Positions 1 through 6,195 of a stretch of DNA of 8,736 bases are shown piece by piece; the first letter of the stretch is position 1; every line of letters starts with the position of its first letter. The position numbers and the translations under genes are program-made. A model generated the notes under the pieces. The model searched no databases. It worked only from the letters and a program-made list of their open reading frames with translations, and was not told the origin of the DNA. This stretch comes from Thermoplasmata archaeon (GTDB taxonomy: Archaea; Thermoplasmatota; Thermoplasmata; GCA-020350865), in assembly GCA_020351895.1 (NCBI GenBank), contig CP070672.1:2091906-2100641 (forward strand). The letters run 5' to 3'.

Positions 1-2
1 AT

Positions 3-347
3 AAGTGTCGCAATCCTGAGTATGTGGATGACTACATGGTGTGGAAGGCCTTAAATGAAGAAGATGCAAGGCTCACGGAGAAAATCGTCTTAAAAACCCT
101 GGGAATATACGAAATGGTCAGTCCTAAAAGGATGGAAATCTTGGATTATCTCTCCTCCCATACCACGAAATCAATAAAAACCCTGGCAGGAGAACTTAAA
201 AGGAATTATAAGAACGTTTACGATGATATAAAGGCTCTTGAGAAGTTCGATCTTGTTGAGTTAATGGATGATGGTCGAAACAAACGACCAATAACTAAAA
301 TAGACAGCATAACCGTGATGCCAGATAAAAAAACAGGACCCTCTTAA
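3..347 (+). CDS. HVO_A0114-type winged-helix DNA-binding regulator, 5' end cut by window edge
   Basis: The reading frame is open from base 3 with no stop, so the gene very likely begins left of the window. 114 residues are visible, ending at TAA 345-347. GTG 24 and ATG 36 are in frame but neither has a convincing ribosome-binding site. The sequence has the pattern of the HVO_A0114 family of archaeal MarR-like putative regulators: an N-terminal helix with YMVWKALNEEDARLTEK, the block YEMVSPKRMEILDYLSSH, then a helix-turn-helix with KSIKTLAGELKRNYKNVYDD as recognition region, and a short wing that includes GRNKRP. The expected role is binding DNA as a local transcriptional regulator or an antitoxin-like partner. 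I recall such proteins beside small toxin-like genes in archaea, which here would lie outside the window. It is separated from the next gene by 157 bases with a promoter, so it is probably not part of the operon that follows. Family call fairly sure; target unknown. Confidence 0.8.
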   Translation, partial: KCRNPEYVDDYMVWKALNEEDARLTEKIVLKTLGIYEMVSPKRMEILDYLSSHTTKSIKTLAGELKRNYKNVYDDIKALEKFDLVELMDDGRNKRPITKIDSITVMPDKKTGPS

Positions 348-504
348 GCTTTGTTTACCAATTATACCATATACCTTTAAAAAACATGCTGGCTATATTT
401 AGTTACGAATTGCACCATAAATGGATTTTTTACAAAAATTAAGAATTTAATAGAAAGTTATTTAAGCCATAAATTTCATTTGCTCAATCCTAGGTGAGAA
501 TTAG
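348..504. other. A/T-rich intergenic region upstream of the operon
   Basis: This 157-base stretch has no open frame of note. It holds a T6 run at 426-431 that could end transcription of the upstream regulator, a strong TATA-type element near its right end, and weaker TATA-like strings such as CTTTAAAAAA at 375-384. I see no clear inverted repeat that would mark an operator. Confidence 0.6.
453..466 (+). promoter_or_regulatory. Archaeal BRE/TATA promoter for the seven-gene operon
   Basis: The string GAAAGTTATTTAAG fits an archaeal purine-rich BRE (453-457) followed by a TATA box (458-465). Transcription would start about 25 bases downstream, near 485-490. That leaves a short leader just long enough for the ribosome-binding site AGGTGAG at 492-498 ahead of ATG 505. 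It is the only strong promoter-like element I find ahead of the gene series. No operator is visible. Confidence 0.55.
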
Positions 505-1050
505 ATGGAACTATATAAAATCGAAGATGTGGATTTTAGCATAAATCAGGATTTAGATAATGATGTTAACATCAATTTGATATGGAAGGAAGGGGAACTT
601 TATCTCTCGCTCAAAAATCTGGTATTAACCGATAAAAAAAGATGGTATGATATCCCATTAAAAGAACTCGAAAATGTCCAGATCATCTCAGAAAATCCTA
701 CAAAACTGAAGTTCGAATTACCAAACCTTGAAATCATTGTTACAGGTAGGTACGCCGAGCGCCTTCTGGCCTTAAGACACTTTCTCCTGCCCTATATCCA
801 GCCTAAACGAGAGGAAATAATGAAAAAGAGCATGGACATTCTAATAAAATTCTGGCATTTGGGCGTCAGAAATCCTGGGGCACTGGCTTCAATTTTACCC
901 GTGACCACAGACGAGATTCGGAAACTCATAACATCGGCTAAAGAGAAAGACCTCATCGATAACGAGGGGAGGCTTACAGAGAAAGGGTACGAGAGATTTA
1001 TTCCAGAGGAGAGGGAGTTATTGAGGAAATTGGTGATAACCAATGGATGA
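505..1050 (+). CDS. CheF-like protein: PH-like N-terminal part plus C-terminal winged helix
   Basis: A 181-residue soluble protein. ATG 505 has AGGTGAG at 492-498 with 6 bases of spacing. Residues about 20-100 look like a PH-type beta domain: alternating strands such as GELYLSLKNLVLTDKKRWYD followed by IPLKELENVQII, then LKFELPNLEIIVTG and an amphipathic helix RLLALRHFLLPYI. Residues about 108-181 form a winged-helix-like unit (NPGALASILPVTTDEIRKLI, then KDLIDNEGRLTEKGYERF). This layout resembles archaeal CheF (CheF-arch/DUF439), the adaptor between the chemotaxis proteins and the archaellum switch. I see one PH-like part where I would expect CheF to carry more, so this may be a shortened or divergent member. 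No chemotaxis or archaellum gene is in the window. It overlaps the next gene by 8 bases, so translation is probably coupled. It could instead be an unrelated PH/winged-helix regulator. Confidence 0.5.
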   Translation: MELYKIEDVDFSINQDLDNDVNINLIWKEGELYLSLKNLVLTDKKRWYDIPLKELENVQIISENPTKLKFELPNLEIIVTGRYAERLLALRHFLLPYIQPKREEIMKKSMDILIKFWHLGVRNPGALASILPVTTDEIRKLITSAKEKDLIDNEGRLTEKGYERFIPEERELLRKLVITNG

Positions 1051-1942
1051 GATCGAAAATCAAAATACTGTTCGATTTCAAAGTTTTGCCGAGGCAATAT
1101 CGTCTTTAGAGAAGTTAACGAAAATAGAGACAAAGATAACAACGGCTTTGGAAAGAGCCCGTGTGCCCTGGAAGGAATCAAGAAAGCTACTAAAATGTAT
1201 GAATCCTGCCCAAGCATCAAATACAAGTCTCTTTCAATTTATGCAAGATCTGTTCCTCCAAATGGGTTTGGGCAAGCTTGAGATAAGGGAAGTAGGTAGG
1301 TTTCTATTAATATTCGGTATTACGGACTGTGAGATATGTAAGATTTATCGCACCAAAAAAAGCAATAAGATATGTTTTATCACATCAGATGCACTTTTGA
1401 AATTCTTTGTTAAGGACCTCGATCTCCCATGTTCTGTTGAGGAGACCAAATGCCTCAAGGAAGGCAACGATTATTGCGAGTTCAAAGTGGATATGCAACC
1501 CCTAGGAGTCTATAAGATAGCATTGGATGAAATAGATGGGGCAATGATAAACGATATCATCGGCTCCAAGTTCGAGATAAGTAAATTTGCCGAAGAGAAC
1601 CTTATGGAGGAAGATGCTGTGGAGTATCGGTTGCATGTTTTGGAAAGCTATCAAATCGTTGATTCCAATCATAAGATAACTGAAATAGGGTCAACCTATC
1701 AAAAATTCGCACAGGGGCTCAGGGCTCTTGAGGAGGATTTCGATCCCCCATGGAAGAGCTTACAGGAAATAACCTCTGCAATCGCGGCTAAGAACTCTTT
1801 TGCAGAGGCAATGAGCGAAACAATGAATCCCGAGCCATTCTTAAAGGTAGATTCATCAGAGGTGGTTAATTTAGCAGAGGAGGCGAAGAAGAGTAAAAGC
1901 TTTGCCGAACTTATCTCGAAATATATGAAATTAGTAGAATGA
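1043..1942 (+). CDS. V4R-domain sensor protein with SFAE motif repeats
   Basis: A 299-residue protein. ATG 1043 lies inside the end of the preceding gene, with GGTGAT at 1032-1037 as ribosome-binding site. Residues about 70-150 are a V4R (4-vinyl reductase-type) domain, a small-molecule-binding fold common in archaeal sensors. The signature is visible: CEICK at 96-100, ICFITSDALLKFF at 110-122 and VEETKCLKEGNDYCEFKV at 132-149, with Cys96, 99, 111, 137 and 145 as possible metal or ligand contacts. Residues about 180-225 look like a winged helix (ESYQIVDSNHKITEIG). Three near-identical peptides, QSFAEAIS (13-20), NSFAEAMS (251-258) and KSFAELIS (285-292), flank the folded parts; the last is close to the C-terminus. 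They look like docking helices for a partner, perhaps the KaiC-like ATPase encoded 20 bases downstream. No transmembrane segment, so cytoplasmic. The ligand cannot be read from the sequence. Confidence 0.8.
   Translation: MDEIENQNTVRFQSFAEAISSLEKLTKIETKITTALERARVPWKESRKLLKCMNPAQASNTSLFQFMQDLFLQMGLGKLEIREVGRFLLIFGITDCEICKIYRTKKSNKICFITSDALLKFFVKDLDLPCSVEETKCLKEGNDYCEFKVDMQPLGVYKIALDEIDGAMINDIIGSKFEISKFAEENLMEEDAVEYRLHVLESYQIVDSNHKITEIGSTYQKFAQGLRALEEDFDPPWKSLQEITSAIAAKNSFAEAMSETMNPEPFLKVDSSEVVNLAEEAKKSKSFAELISKYMKLVE
1079..1102 (+). repeat. SFAE motif copy 1 (coding)
   Basis: Encodes QSFAEAIS at residues 13-20 of the V4R protein. Its codons differ from the other two copies at many wobble positions, so the similarity is kept at protein level and is not a recent DNA duplication. 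Confidence 0.6.
1793..1816 (+). repeat. SFAE motif copy 2 (coding)
   Basis: Encodes NSFAEAMS at residues 251-258, directly after an alanine-rich helix, in the C-terminal extension of the V4R protein. Confidence 0.6.
1895..1918 (+). repeat. SFAE motif copy 3 (coding)
   Basis: Encodes KSFAELIS at residues 285-292. It is followed by KYMKLVE at the very C-terminus, a position where an exposed docking helix would be accessible. Confidence 0.6.
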
Positions 1943-1949
1943 AAGAATT

Positions 1950-1955
1950 GGAGGA
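1950..1955 (+). promoter_or_regulatory. Ribosome-binding site that sets the KaiC-like start at 1963
   Basis: GGAGGA ends 7 bases before ATG 1963. An in-frame ATG at 1939 would overlap the previous stop (ATGA) but would place this site inside the coding region. Family proteins usually begin only a few residues before the (L/V)STGI-GLD motif, which agrees with 1963. Confidence 0.7.
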
Positions 1956-1962
1956 ATGCAAA

Positions 1963-2847
1963 ATGCCTGAGAAAGGTGAAAGATTGAGCACAGGGATATT
2001 TGGACTGGATCAAATAATTGAAGGCGGATTTAGAGATAAATCGTCAATTGTATGTGTTGGCTCAAGTGGTACAGGAAAAACCACTTTCGGAATGCAGTTC
2101 TTAATGCACGGAATAGAGAATGGAGAGCAAGGGCTATACGTTACAATGGAAGAATCTCCAGAGCAGATAATGAGAGAGGCCGAGTGGATGGGTTGGGACA
2201 TGAAGAAACATTTTGAAAAGAGCCTGTTTTTCATACATCTCAAGGGAAAGAATTTCAAGAAGATGATAGATGAGCAATTACCTCAATTGGTCAAGGCACG
2301 AAGCGATTATGATATAAAAACCCGTGTGGTGATTGATCCAATGACACCAGTCATATGGGCAACCCAGGATAGACTGTTGCAGAGAGAGCTTATCGGAAAG
2401 CTATTTTACACCCTAAAAGAGTTGGGGGTTGTTCTGGCCACCGTAGAGGAACATTCAAGACCTGGAGAAACCATTGGAGAGGATGTCCTCTTACCGATTT
2501 ATCTAGCAGATGGTGCATTACATTTAGAATATTATCCCATCGGGGGTGCATTCAACAGAACCCTGAAAATCATCAAGATGCGCGGTACTAAACACGGCGA
2601 AAGTGTATATCCATACATTTTTGCTAAGGGTCTAGGTGCTATAATAAGAACCACTCCCATCGAGATAATCAAGGAGGAATCAAAAGATTTTGGATCTATC
2701 TTTGATAGCGCCATAAAAACCGCAAAGGATTTGAAGGCATCTGAATCTATAATCAAGCAACTGCAGATCACGAAAGAGAGCTGGGCATACGATTATTCAC
2801 CAGAAGAAATCCTGCAGATATTGTTTGATTCGTTGAATTTAAAATAA
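1963..2847 (+). CDS. KaiC-like RecA-superfamily ATPase, single domain
   Basis: A 294-residue cytoplasmic ATPase of the KaiC/RadA-like family. Visible in order: RLSTGIFGLDQIIEGG (7-22), Walker A GSSGTGKTT (33-41), the paired glutamates TMEES (Glu63-Glu64) that catalyse hydrolysis in KaiC, EWMGWD (74-79), Walker B RVVIDP (121-126) and KMRGTKH (205-211), equivalent to the KLRGTxH region of KaiC. All nucleotide-handling residues look intact, so an active, probably hexameric, ATPase is expected. One ATPase domain is present, versus two in cyanobacterial KaiC. A tail of about 65 residues (229-294) follows the core, ends in SPEEILQILFDSLNLK and may bind partners. It lies 20 bases after the V4R gene and 48 before the roadblock gene. 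KaiC-like proteins have been proposed as signalling hubs in archaea, and this context fits that. The retained Glu pair argues against it being ArlH of the archaellum. No kaiA or kaiB is present. Confidence 0.88.
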   Translation: MPEKGERLSTGIFGLDQIIEGGFRDKSSIVCVGSSGTGKTTFGMQFLMHGIENGEQGLYVTMEESPEQIMREAEWMGWDMKKHFEKSLFFIHLKGKNFKKMIDEQLPQLVKARSDYDIKTRVVIDPMTPVIWATQDRLLQRELIGKLFYTLKELGVVLATVEEHSRPGETIGEDVLLPIYLADGALHLEYYPIGGAFNRTLKIIKMRGTKHGESVYPYIFAKGLGAIIRTTPIEIIKEESKDFGSIFDSAIKTAKDLKASESIIKQLQITKESWAYDYSPEEILQILFDSLNLK

Positions 2848-2881
2848 TATAATCAATTGAATAGGTCATGATGAGATCTCT

Positions 2882-2890
2882 AAGGAGGAA
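2882..2890 (+). promoter_or_regulatory. Strong ribosome-binding site supporting a TTG start
   Basis: AAGGAGGAA is among the strongest Shine-Dalgarno matches in the window and lies 5 bases before TTG 2896 (7 from the end of GGAGG). The next in-frame ATG (2908) would be about 19 bases away, too far, so the TTG is preferred. Confidence 0.75.
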
Positions 2891-2895
2891 ACAAA

Positions 2896-3681
2896 TTGGC
2901 AAAAAAGATGGAGAAAACCTTAGAAGCTGAGAACATCACCTTGTTGAAGCACCTATTGGGTATAGAGCTAAGGAGGCTCTGCAAAGAAAACAACATTGAT
3001 ATGGCATTTTTCATGGGAATCGATGGGAGAATCTTCTCTTCACACATACCAGATTCCCTTACACCCTTACAGTACCATCTGATGAATCTCATAAAAACGA
3101 ATATTCCGCATATTTGTTTGCAACTTCAATCAGAGAATATGAGGGTCTCAATTCAGCAATTCAAAGAGGGCACCATAATGATTTCAGGAGTGGGTGATAA
3201 CGCCTTTTTGGTGTCTATTATCGGAAAAAATGTGGAGGTCTCTCAGATTAGGGATGTCATCGATGGAGTTACCGTGGCAAGCGATGTATTAAAGCACATT
3301 TTAGAGGTTAAACCTATAAACGAAAAGATATTGGCAGAGTATCCTCCTGCGGTTTCTGATGAGCTTAAGAAGTTGAGCAGACTTCTTTTCAAAGAGCGTT
3401 TTGAACATACAAGAGAGTATAGAAAGAACATAGAGATATTGAACTTTTTGAAGAAGAAAATCCAGAGCGTGGTGGGTGTTGGTGTTGTTGATGAGATCAT
3501 CACCTTAGTCTTTAATGAGTTAGGCACTGCCCCTGCCTACATGAATGATAAACAATGGAGAACGTTCATTGATAAGGTTATAAATGAGCGTATATCGGAG
3601 CTTAGGGGAGAAATCGTGGCTGAGGAGTGCCTAAAGACCTGGGTTCCAGAAATGGAGAAAAAATTGAAGTCCTTTGTGTGA
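2896..3681 (+). CDS. Roadblock/LC7-domain protein with helical C-terminal extension
   Basis: A 261-residue protein beginning at TTG 2896. Residues about 20-137 match the roadblock/LC7 pattern. A first helix (IELRRLCKENNID) is followed by a strand and turn, MAFFMGIDGRIFSS, where the Asp-Gly turn is typical. A central helix comes next, then two long strands (MRVSIQQFKEGTIMISGVG and NAFLVSIIGK) and a final helix ending DVLKHILE. Such domains dimerise and regulate or anchor NTPases in all domains of life. Residues 150-261 are mostly helical, with a charged stretch (RLLFKERFEHTREYRKNIEI), a glycine/valine-rich hinge VVGVGVVDEI and a terminal helix with WVPEMEKKLKSFV; I do not recognise this part. 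It directly follows the KaiC-like ATPase, so an adaptor or regulatory partner of that enzyme is the likely role (inference). No membrane segment. Confidence 0.75.
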   Translation: MAKKMEKTLEAENITLLKHLLGIELRRLCKENNIDMAFFMGIDGRIFSSHIPDSLTPLQYHLMNLIKTNIPHICLQLQSENMRVSIQQFKEGTIMISGVGDNAFLVSIIGKNVEVSQIRDVIDGVTVASDVLKHILEVKPINEKILAEYPPAVSDELKKLSRLLFKERFEHTREYRKNIEILNFLKKKIQSVVGVGVVDEIITLVFNELGTAPAYMNDKQWRTFIDKVINERISELRGEIVAEECLKTWVPEMEKKLKSFV

Positions 3682-3691
3682 GGCTGAATCA

Positions 3692-5563
3692 ATGACCGAG
3701 GTCTGGGAGGAGAAATTAAAGACTGGTTCTGAAAATATCGAAGCTGATGATAAACTAAAGCAAGGTACCGAAAAGAATGACAAAAAGGATGCCTCTTTCG
3801 AAAAAACCCATGAAGAAGAAATTGTCTGTGATTTGTGTGGCAGAATTTTTAAGAATCACCGTGCACTAAAGATCCACAAACGGGCCTGTAAAAGAAAGAA
3901 AGAGATGCAAAAAAAAGAAGGTGAGGGAGAAGCAGAAAAGGGAATAAAAGAGGATCATGCAGATGAAATATTCCATCTCAGAAAAAAGATGATGAATGAA
4001 ATGGAGGCCATTAAAGAGGAGAGAAGAAGTCTAGAGGAGGAAAGATCTACCTATAGAACCCAACTAAGAAGAGAACTGGAAAAATTAAGAGAGGAAAAAT
4101 TGAGGATGGAGATGAAGCATGATACAAACTCGAGCCCCACTTCAAAAGACTTACATGAAGGTAAAAAAGCAGGCTTAACAAATCTTAAAAGAGGCGTGAT
4201 GGTATTGGAAGAAAACGAAGATTTTGTGGGTGAAGAGGGATTGGATGAAATGGAAGAGGATTTGGACAGGATAGCGCCTGATATTGCAGCTATGGGGAAA
4301 GGGATTTCTACCTTAGAATTGGAGGAAATCACGGCGGAATTGGAGGCTATCGAATCTGACCTAAATACAAAGGTAGATTTTGCCGCACTGACAAGAATGT
4401 CAGAAGATTATGAAAGCTCCATGGGCCAGATGGAGGAATCCATCACAGCATTGAACCTAAAGATAGACAGTGTGATAAATAGGATGGAAGAAAGCGCAAC
4501 TAAATACGGCACCTATCAAAACGTGGTGAAAGAAATAGGAAAGCTGGATGATAAGACCACTGAAATCCTTGAGGAGATAGGATTCGGAGAGAGCTTGAAC
4601 GTGGCGAAAATACCCCCGAATATACTTGAAAGTGTATATGAATCCACAATTGAAGGGGTTGTAAATGATATTCACAGAAATTACGGTTCTCATGACGCTG
4701 AGAACATTATTTCCCGCACCTTGGAGGACATAAGAACGAGGACCAGTGGTAGCGAGCTTTTTTATTTTGATGGTAGATATCTCAAAACAAGAAATCTTGC
4801 CAGATCCATTCAGAATAAACTGATTTCTGCAAAACAAGTGCAAACAACGTATGATGAACTTTTAAGAAAACTTCTGGAATACCTCCCAGGCTATAAGGCA
4901 AAGAATTTCAGGGCAATGATAAAATTAAAAAGCCAGGAGTATGCTGTGGATAAAACCACCCTCCTTTTAGAGAGTATTGAAACCCTGAAAGAGCATATCG
5001 ATAACCTCAAGAATATGGTGGGGAGCGTTTCGAATCGCCAAAACACCATAGAGGTGGAAATAAACAGAATTAGAGATGCAAAGGCAGCAAAGGACGATCT
5101 AAATCAAATCCGTACTTCCCTTGAGGAAATCAAGACAAAGCAAAGTGATTTGGATGAGGCGCTAAAGGGTATGATAGAGGAGCAAAAAACCGAAAAGAAG
5201 ACCTTCTCAGATGCCTTGGTGAATATACACACAAAATTAAAGGATATAGAGGAGTCCTTGCATGAGGGGAAGAAGAAGGGACCTTCGAAAGATAAGGAGA
5301 AGAAAGAAGAGGAAGAAGATATCGAAAAAATCACAGACGAATTAGAGGCCGAGCTAAGCGAAAATGAGATCAGAATCGTCAAGATAATTCCGAGTAATGG
5401 TTGTACAAAAGCAAGGATAAAAAAGGAATTAACCGATGAAATGGATGATAAAAGGATAGAAGAATGCTTGCAGATATTGATAGATAAAGATATTATGTCC
5501 ACCGTAAAACGAGGTAGACATACAATCTATTTGATTGAAAAAGAAAGCAACGGAGGTGAATAA
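3692..5563 (+). CDS. Large zinc-knuckle, coiled-coil and winged-helix protein (possible scaffold)
   Basis: 623 residues from ATG 3692, which has GTGAGG at 3678-3683 overlapping the preceding stop. An in-frame TTG at 3674 is less likely. Order of parts: a charged N-terminus; one zinc finger at Cys46, Cys49, His62 and Cys66 (CDLCGRIFKNHRALKIH, then Cys), a C2HC variant of the C2H2 finger; a lysine-rich basic patch; a strong coiled coil at about 90-140 rich in Glu/Arg/Lys; an acidic segment at about 165-225; a second helical stretch to about 300; a predicted globular helical domain at about 300-420 (it includes LFYFDGRYLKTRNLARSI); a second long coiled coil at about 420-510; a Lys/Glu linker; and a winged helix at 555-615. 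I do not recognise a named family. The likely role is a long oligomeric scaffold that contacts nucleic acid or protein at both ends. It sits 10 bases after the roadblock gene and 2 bases before the next one. Not an SMC/Rad50-type ATPase: no Walker motif is present. Confidence 0.7.
   Translation: MTEVWEEKLKTGSENIEADDKLKQGTEKNDKKDASFEKTHEEEIVCDLCGRIFKNHRALKIHKRACKRKKEMQKKEGEGEAEKGIKEDHADEIFHLRKKMMNEMEAIKEERRSLEEERSTYRTQLRRELEKLREEKLRMEMKHDTNSSPTSKDLHEGKKAGLTNLKRGVMVLEENEDFVGEEGLDEMEEDLDRIAPDIAAMGKGISTLELEEITAELEAIESDLNTKVDFAALTRMSEDYESSMGQMEESITALNLKIDSVINRMEESATKYGTYQNVVKEIGKLDDKTTEILEEIGFGESLNVAKIPPNILESVYESTIEGVVNDIHRNYGSHDAENIISRTLEDIRTRTSGSELFYFDGRYLKTRNLARSIQNKLISAKQVQTTYDELLRKLLEYLPGYKAKNFRAMIKLKSQEYAVDKTTLLLESIETLKEHIDNLKNMVGSVSNRQNTIEVEINRIRDAKAAKDDLNQIRTSLEEIKTKQSDLDEALKGMIEEQKTEKKTFSDALVNIHTKLKDIEESLHEGKKKGPSKDKEKKEEEEDIEKITDELEAELSENEIRIVKIIPSNGCTKARIKKELTDEMDDKRIEECLQILIDKDIMSTVKRGRHTIYLIEKESNGGE
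5552..5559 (+). promoter_or_regulatory. Perfect anti-SD match before ATG 5566
   Basis: GGAGGTGA is fully complementary to the 3' end of archaeal 16S rRNA (UCACCUCC) and leaves 6 bases to ATG 5566. It lies inside the last codons of the coiled-coil gene. Confidence 0.75.
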
Positions 5564-5565
5564 GA

Positions 5566-6195
5566 ATGCTAGACGTGGCATTGGTATCGCTCATCCAGGA
5601 TATGAGTGAGAAAGCAGGTGTAGAGGGGACGATACAGTATTGGGCAAGAGTAGGTGAGAGCCTAGCAAAACGTATGGGAAAAGAGGCTTACATGGGATGG
5701 CCCTCTTTCAACGTTGCACTTAGAGAGGGTAGGACAGCTTTCTCAATAGAAGGCGATGTGACAGCGCTCACCGACCTGGCGATTACAGACAGTGATGGAG
5801 ATGTGGTAGGCTATATCTATGCACTAAAGGAATGCGTATTCGTTCCAACGATATTGAGAATAAGATACAGTGTCGGTGAAGTTCCCAAGGCCGATCAGGC
5901 GGTGGCTGAAGAGTACAACAGCAGTATTCGAGACACGGCTGTATGCAACTTCTGTGTGATACATCAGAGGTTCAGAGAGGAGGTCTCAAAGAACATTACT
6001 GTGGGAGACCAACCCTTGGAATGCTCTCAACTGGCTGCCAGAGGATTCACAGGTGAGACCAAGATAGCAGAGGACAGCTTGAAAAAGATCGGAATCAATC
6101 CTGAATACGTGAGAAGCTTGCTTCGGAACTACACATGCGTGTACGCCATACTGATGAGAGGAGCAAGGTTGAGAGGCGAGGAGGTGGAAGAATGA
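5566..6195 (+). CDS. Cys/His-containing protein of unrecognised family, paralogue 1
   Basis: 209 residues; the start has the best ribosome-binding site in the window. I do not recognise the family. It is clearly related to the next gene. Residues 9-60 align without gaps to 25-76 of that protein (19 of 52 identical by hand), and 88-160 align to 92-164 (22 of 73 identical). A 12-residue insertion here (within 61-87, around TDSDGDVVGYIYA) separates the blocks. Shared features are GESLAKRM-like and WPSFNVALREG-like helices, KEC at 88-90, VAEEYNS at 113-119, CVIHQRFR at 130-137 and the terminal LLRN (185-188). Cys90, Cys130 and His133 are conserved in both, and Cys127 is extra here. These could bind metal, heme or a ligand. 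The layout vaguely recalls V4R and ATC-hydrolase-type sensor folds, but I would not assign it. Cytoplasmic, no membrane helix. Co-transcribed and overlapping the next gene by 4 bases. Confidence 0.65.
   Translation: MLDVALVSLIQDMSEKAGVEGTIQYWARVGESLAKRMGKEAYMGWPSFNVALREGRTAFSIEGDVTALTDLAITDSDGDVVGYIYALKECVFVPTILRIRYSVGEVPKADQAVAEEYNSSIRDTAVCNFCVIHQRFREEVSKNITVGDQPLECSQLAARGFTGETKIAEDSLKKIGINPEYVRSLLRNYTCVYAILMRGARLRGEEVEE
6180..6187 (+). promoter_or_regulatory. Ribosome-binding site that sets the start at 6192
   Basis: GGAGGTGG precedes ATG 6192 by 4 bases, and that ATG overlaps the previous stop as ATGA. The longer in-frame start at 6135 would add 19 residues read out of frame through the end of the neighbouring gene, has no paralogue support and is rejected. 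Confidence 0.7.

Noticed and set aside
792..1226. Open minus-strand frame of 144 codons opposite the CheF-like and V4R genes
   Set aside because: It lies opposite two well-supported genes, has no ribosome-binding site and no recognisable domain.
1963..2847. Circadian clock KaiC or archaellum ArlH
   Set aside because: One ATPase domain and no kaiA/kaiB argue against a clock; the kept catalytic Glu pair and the lack of archaellum genes argue against ArlH.
2839..2852. A/T-rich string before the roadblock gene as an internal promoter
   Set aside because: It overlaps the end of the KaiC-like gene, has no BRE-like element, and the 48-base gap is compatible with simple co-transcription. Possible but unsupported.
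3674..3691. TTG 3674 as start of the zinc-knuckle gene
   Set aside because: It would overlap the preceding gene and leave the GTGAGG site at 3678-3683 inside the coding region; ATG 3692 has proper spacing from that site.
4457..4843. Open minus-strand frame of 128 codons opposite the coiled-coil gene
   Set aside because: Low-information protein with no motif, opposite a continuous coding frame with clear domains.
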